Shown here: in pieces, positions 62,800 to 64,000 of the stretch | Layout of the letters: the number at the start of each line of letters is the position of its first letter | Position numbering within the stretch: the first letter of the stretch is position 1 | Assembly: GCA_041391665.1 (NCBI GenBank) | Contig: JAWKNO010000002.1 | Coordinates: 2,356,001 to 2,420,000, forward strand | DNA: 64,000 nt | DNA from: Bacteroidia bacterium | Lineage (GTDB): Bacteria; Bacteroidota; Bacteroidia; J057 | Reading direction: 5' to 3' | Notes under the pieces: generated by a model | Databases searched by the model: none | Told to the model about the DNA's origin: nothing | What the model saw: the letters and a program-made list of their open reading frames with translations, nothing else | Program-made: the position numbers and the translations under genes

Positions 62800-64000
62800 A
62801 TGCGCAAGTACTGCCTGTTATTGATTTCTGGATTTTTTTCCGTTTCAGCCTTCTGCCAGTCTTCTCTGACCGCAAATCCTTCCAGCCTGAATGCCGGAGT
62901 GGTTTATGAGAATGCCCCTGACAGTCTCCCCCTCACGTTGCGAAATATTCTCAACGATACTGTACATATCCAGGAGATACGATTTTACGATATCTACGAA
63001 AGTACACCTTTTTCTACTTCGGTGCAGCCTTTTGCACTTGCCCCCGGAGATTCTCAGACCATTTATGTCAGATTTTCGCCCATGCACAATATTAGCCACA
63101 ATACGGAAATGGTGGTTTTCACCGATGGAAACCGGGGCGATCTCTCCATTGACCTGAGGGGGCAGGGAAAATACAGCAATACTTATTACAACTCTACAGA
63201 AAACCTCAGCGAAGAGGCGCTAAAAACTGCGCTAAAAACGCGCCTGGCGCAGGGATATGTTCAGTTAAGCTACAATGCGATCCGGGATGAAATGTTTATG
63301 AATGTCGACAATAAAAAAGTAAATGGCCAGGGTGCAGCGGTAAATACACTCGAGTGTATTTACACAGGATTTAATATTACCAATTATCCAGACAGAACCA
63401 ACGCCCAACTGATGGGGTTTAACACAGAACATACCTGGCCGCAGAGTCTTTTCTCGCAAAATCTCCCCATGCGCTCTGATATGTATCATTTGTTTCCCAC
63501 CAGAGAAACGGCCAATACCCAGCGCAGCAATTTACCTTTTGGCGTAGTAACTAATATTGCATGGCAGGATGGCGGCTCAAAACGTGGAGATGGGGTATTT
63601 GAACCCCGGGACGAACATAAAGGGACTACCGCCAGGGCCATGTTTTATTTTGTCGTGCGATACCAGAACTACCTCAACTTCCTCGACAATCAGGAAGCCA
63701 TCCTGCGCCAATGGCATAAAACATTTCCCCCCACGGCCATCAACCGCCAGCGCAATGAAGATATAGCTGCCATTCAAAACAACCGAAATCCTTTCATCGA
63801 TTACCCACAGTTTGTGGACAGGATTACTTCGCTTTCAGCCAACTCAGTAGCTCCGGCAGTCACAAAACTGGAAATGACCGATTCGGAGATCGCATTTGAT
63901 ACGCTGAAGATCATGGACGATGCCGTGTATGGGTTTGTGATAGTGAATACCGGTAATCAGGCCATAAACCTCACCAACATCACTGCTGGTGATGCACGGC
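62800..64000 (+). CDS. Secreted endonuclease I family protein (3' end outside window)
   Basis: At least 400 residues, open to the window edge. Signal peptide about 1-20 (ending F-C-Q). A first immunoglobulin-like domain of the choice-of-anchor D type (about 22-130) is followed by an EndA/endonuclease I domain (about 135-345) with the catalytic N-T-E-H-T-W-P-Q-S near 208 and H-L-F-P-T near 228. A second Ig-like domain begins near 360. Such proteins in Bacteroidota usually end with a T9SS sorting domain; that end is not visible. Likely extracellular DNA degradation. Confidence 0.88.
   Translation, partial: MRKYCLLLISGFFSVSAFCQSSLTANPSSLNAGVVYENAPDSLPLTLRNILNDTVHIQEIRFYDIYESTPFSTSVQPFALAPGDSQTIYVRFSPMHNISHNTEMVVFTDGNRGDLSIDLRGQGKYSNTYYNSTENLSEEALKTALKTRLAQGYVQLSYNAIRDEMFMNVDNKKVNGQGAAVNTLECIYTGFNITNYPDRTNAQLMGFNTEHTWPQSLFSQNLPMRSDMYHLFPTRETANTQRSNLPFGVVTNIAWQDGGSKRGDGVFEPRDEHKGTTARAMFYFVVRYQNYLNFLDNQEAILRQWHKTFPPTAINRQRNEDIAAIQNNRNPFIDYPQFVDRITSLSANSVAPAVTKLEMTDSEIAFDTLKIMDDAVYGFVIVNTGNQAINLTNITAGDAR

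Overview
The window looks like chromosomal DNA of a member of the Bacteroidota. Evidence seen in the sequence: several secreted proteins end in type IX secretion (T9SS) C-terminal sorting domains (YPNPF/YPNPV, D-L-x-G-R/K, then a basic tail); exact matches to the Bacteroidota -7 promoter box TAnnTTTG precede several genes; and Shine-Dalgarno sequences before start codons are rare. Large beta-propeller and beta-helix exoproteins would fit Saprospiria- or Cytophagales-like lineages, but I cannot fix the genus. No phage, integron, insertion sequence or CRISPR array was found.

Layout. 1-10673: a partial lipoprotein, then three tandem SBBP-type beta-propeller T9SS exoproteins with near-identical 5' ends but different middles. 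A DUF433/DUF5615 toxin-antitoxin pair sits between copies 2 and 3, and a 1472-residue zinc-metallopeptidase/beta-helix T9SS protein follows. 10689-13954: an S33-type hydrolase lipoprotein and a pentameric ligand-gated ion channel homologue, divergent from a retropepsin-like/PDZ protein. 14011-19790: a same-strand cluster (DUF1080, YceI, SUMF-fold, Tat-exported Gfo/Idh/MocA oxidoreductase, ApbE, Tat-exported TIM-barrel protein) suggesting periplasmic oxidative sugar processing. 19821-24827: a double cold-shock-domain/DUF3825 protein, a GNAT-like protein, and a TPR histidine kinase with its LuxR-type response regulator.

24838-34519 is a minus-strand run: aspartate-type aminotransferase, heptose kinase, a 1430-residue TPR-CHAT protease, then purK, a Fic protein and purE. 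A strong promoter lies just before purK, so the Fic gene is inside the purine transcription unit. 34667-47524 holds housekeeping genes (rpmB, queD, cmk, ispH, lepA, an acyl-CoA synthetase and an NADP-dependent reductase), a BtuF/BtuC-like pair without an ATPase, and a 35-residue lysine-rich small ORF behind a perfect palindrome. 47604-48997 has two recently duplicated small membrane proteins flanking a third. 49374-52647 carries an AspT/YidE-type transporter, tRNA-Val(UAC) and a DEAD-box helicase.

52836-64000 has a repeat-rich secreted protein, the RNase P RNA gene (rnpB, minus strand, with its own promoter and terminator), a protein that is little more than a stand-alone T9SS sorting domain, DUF2279 and DUF5675 proteins, RidA, a CYTH protein, a DUF4412 protein, YraN, prfB with its programmed +1 frameshift, mnmD, an MscS channel and a truncated endonuclease I. 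The most unusual points are the purK-fic-purE arrangement, the TPR-CHAT protease next to it, the mosaic exoprotein array, the flavin/oxidoreductase sugar cluster, the CSD-CSD-DUF3825 architecture and the pLGIC.
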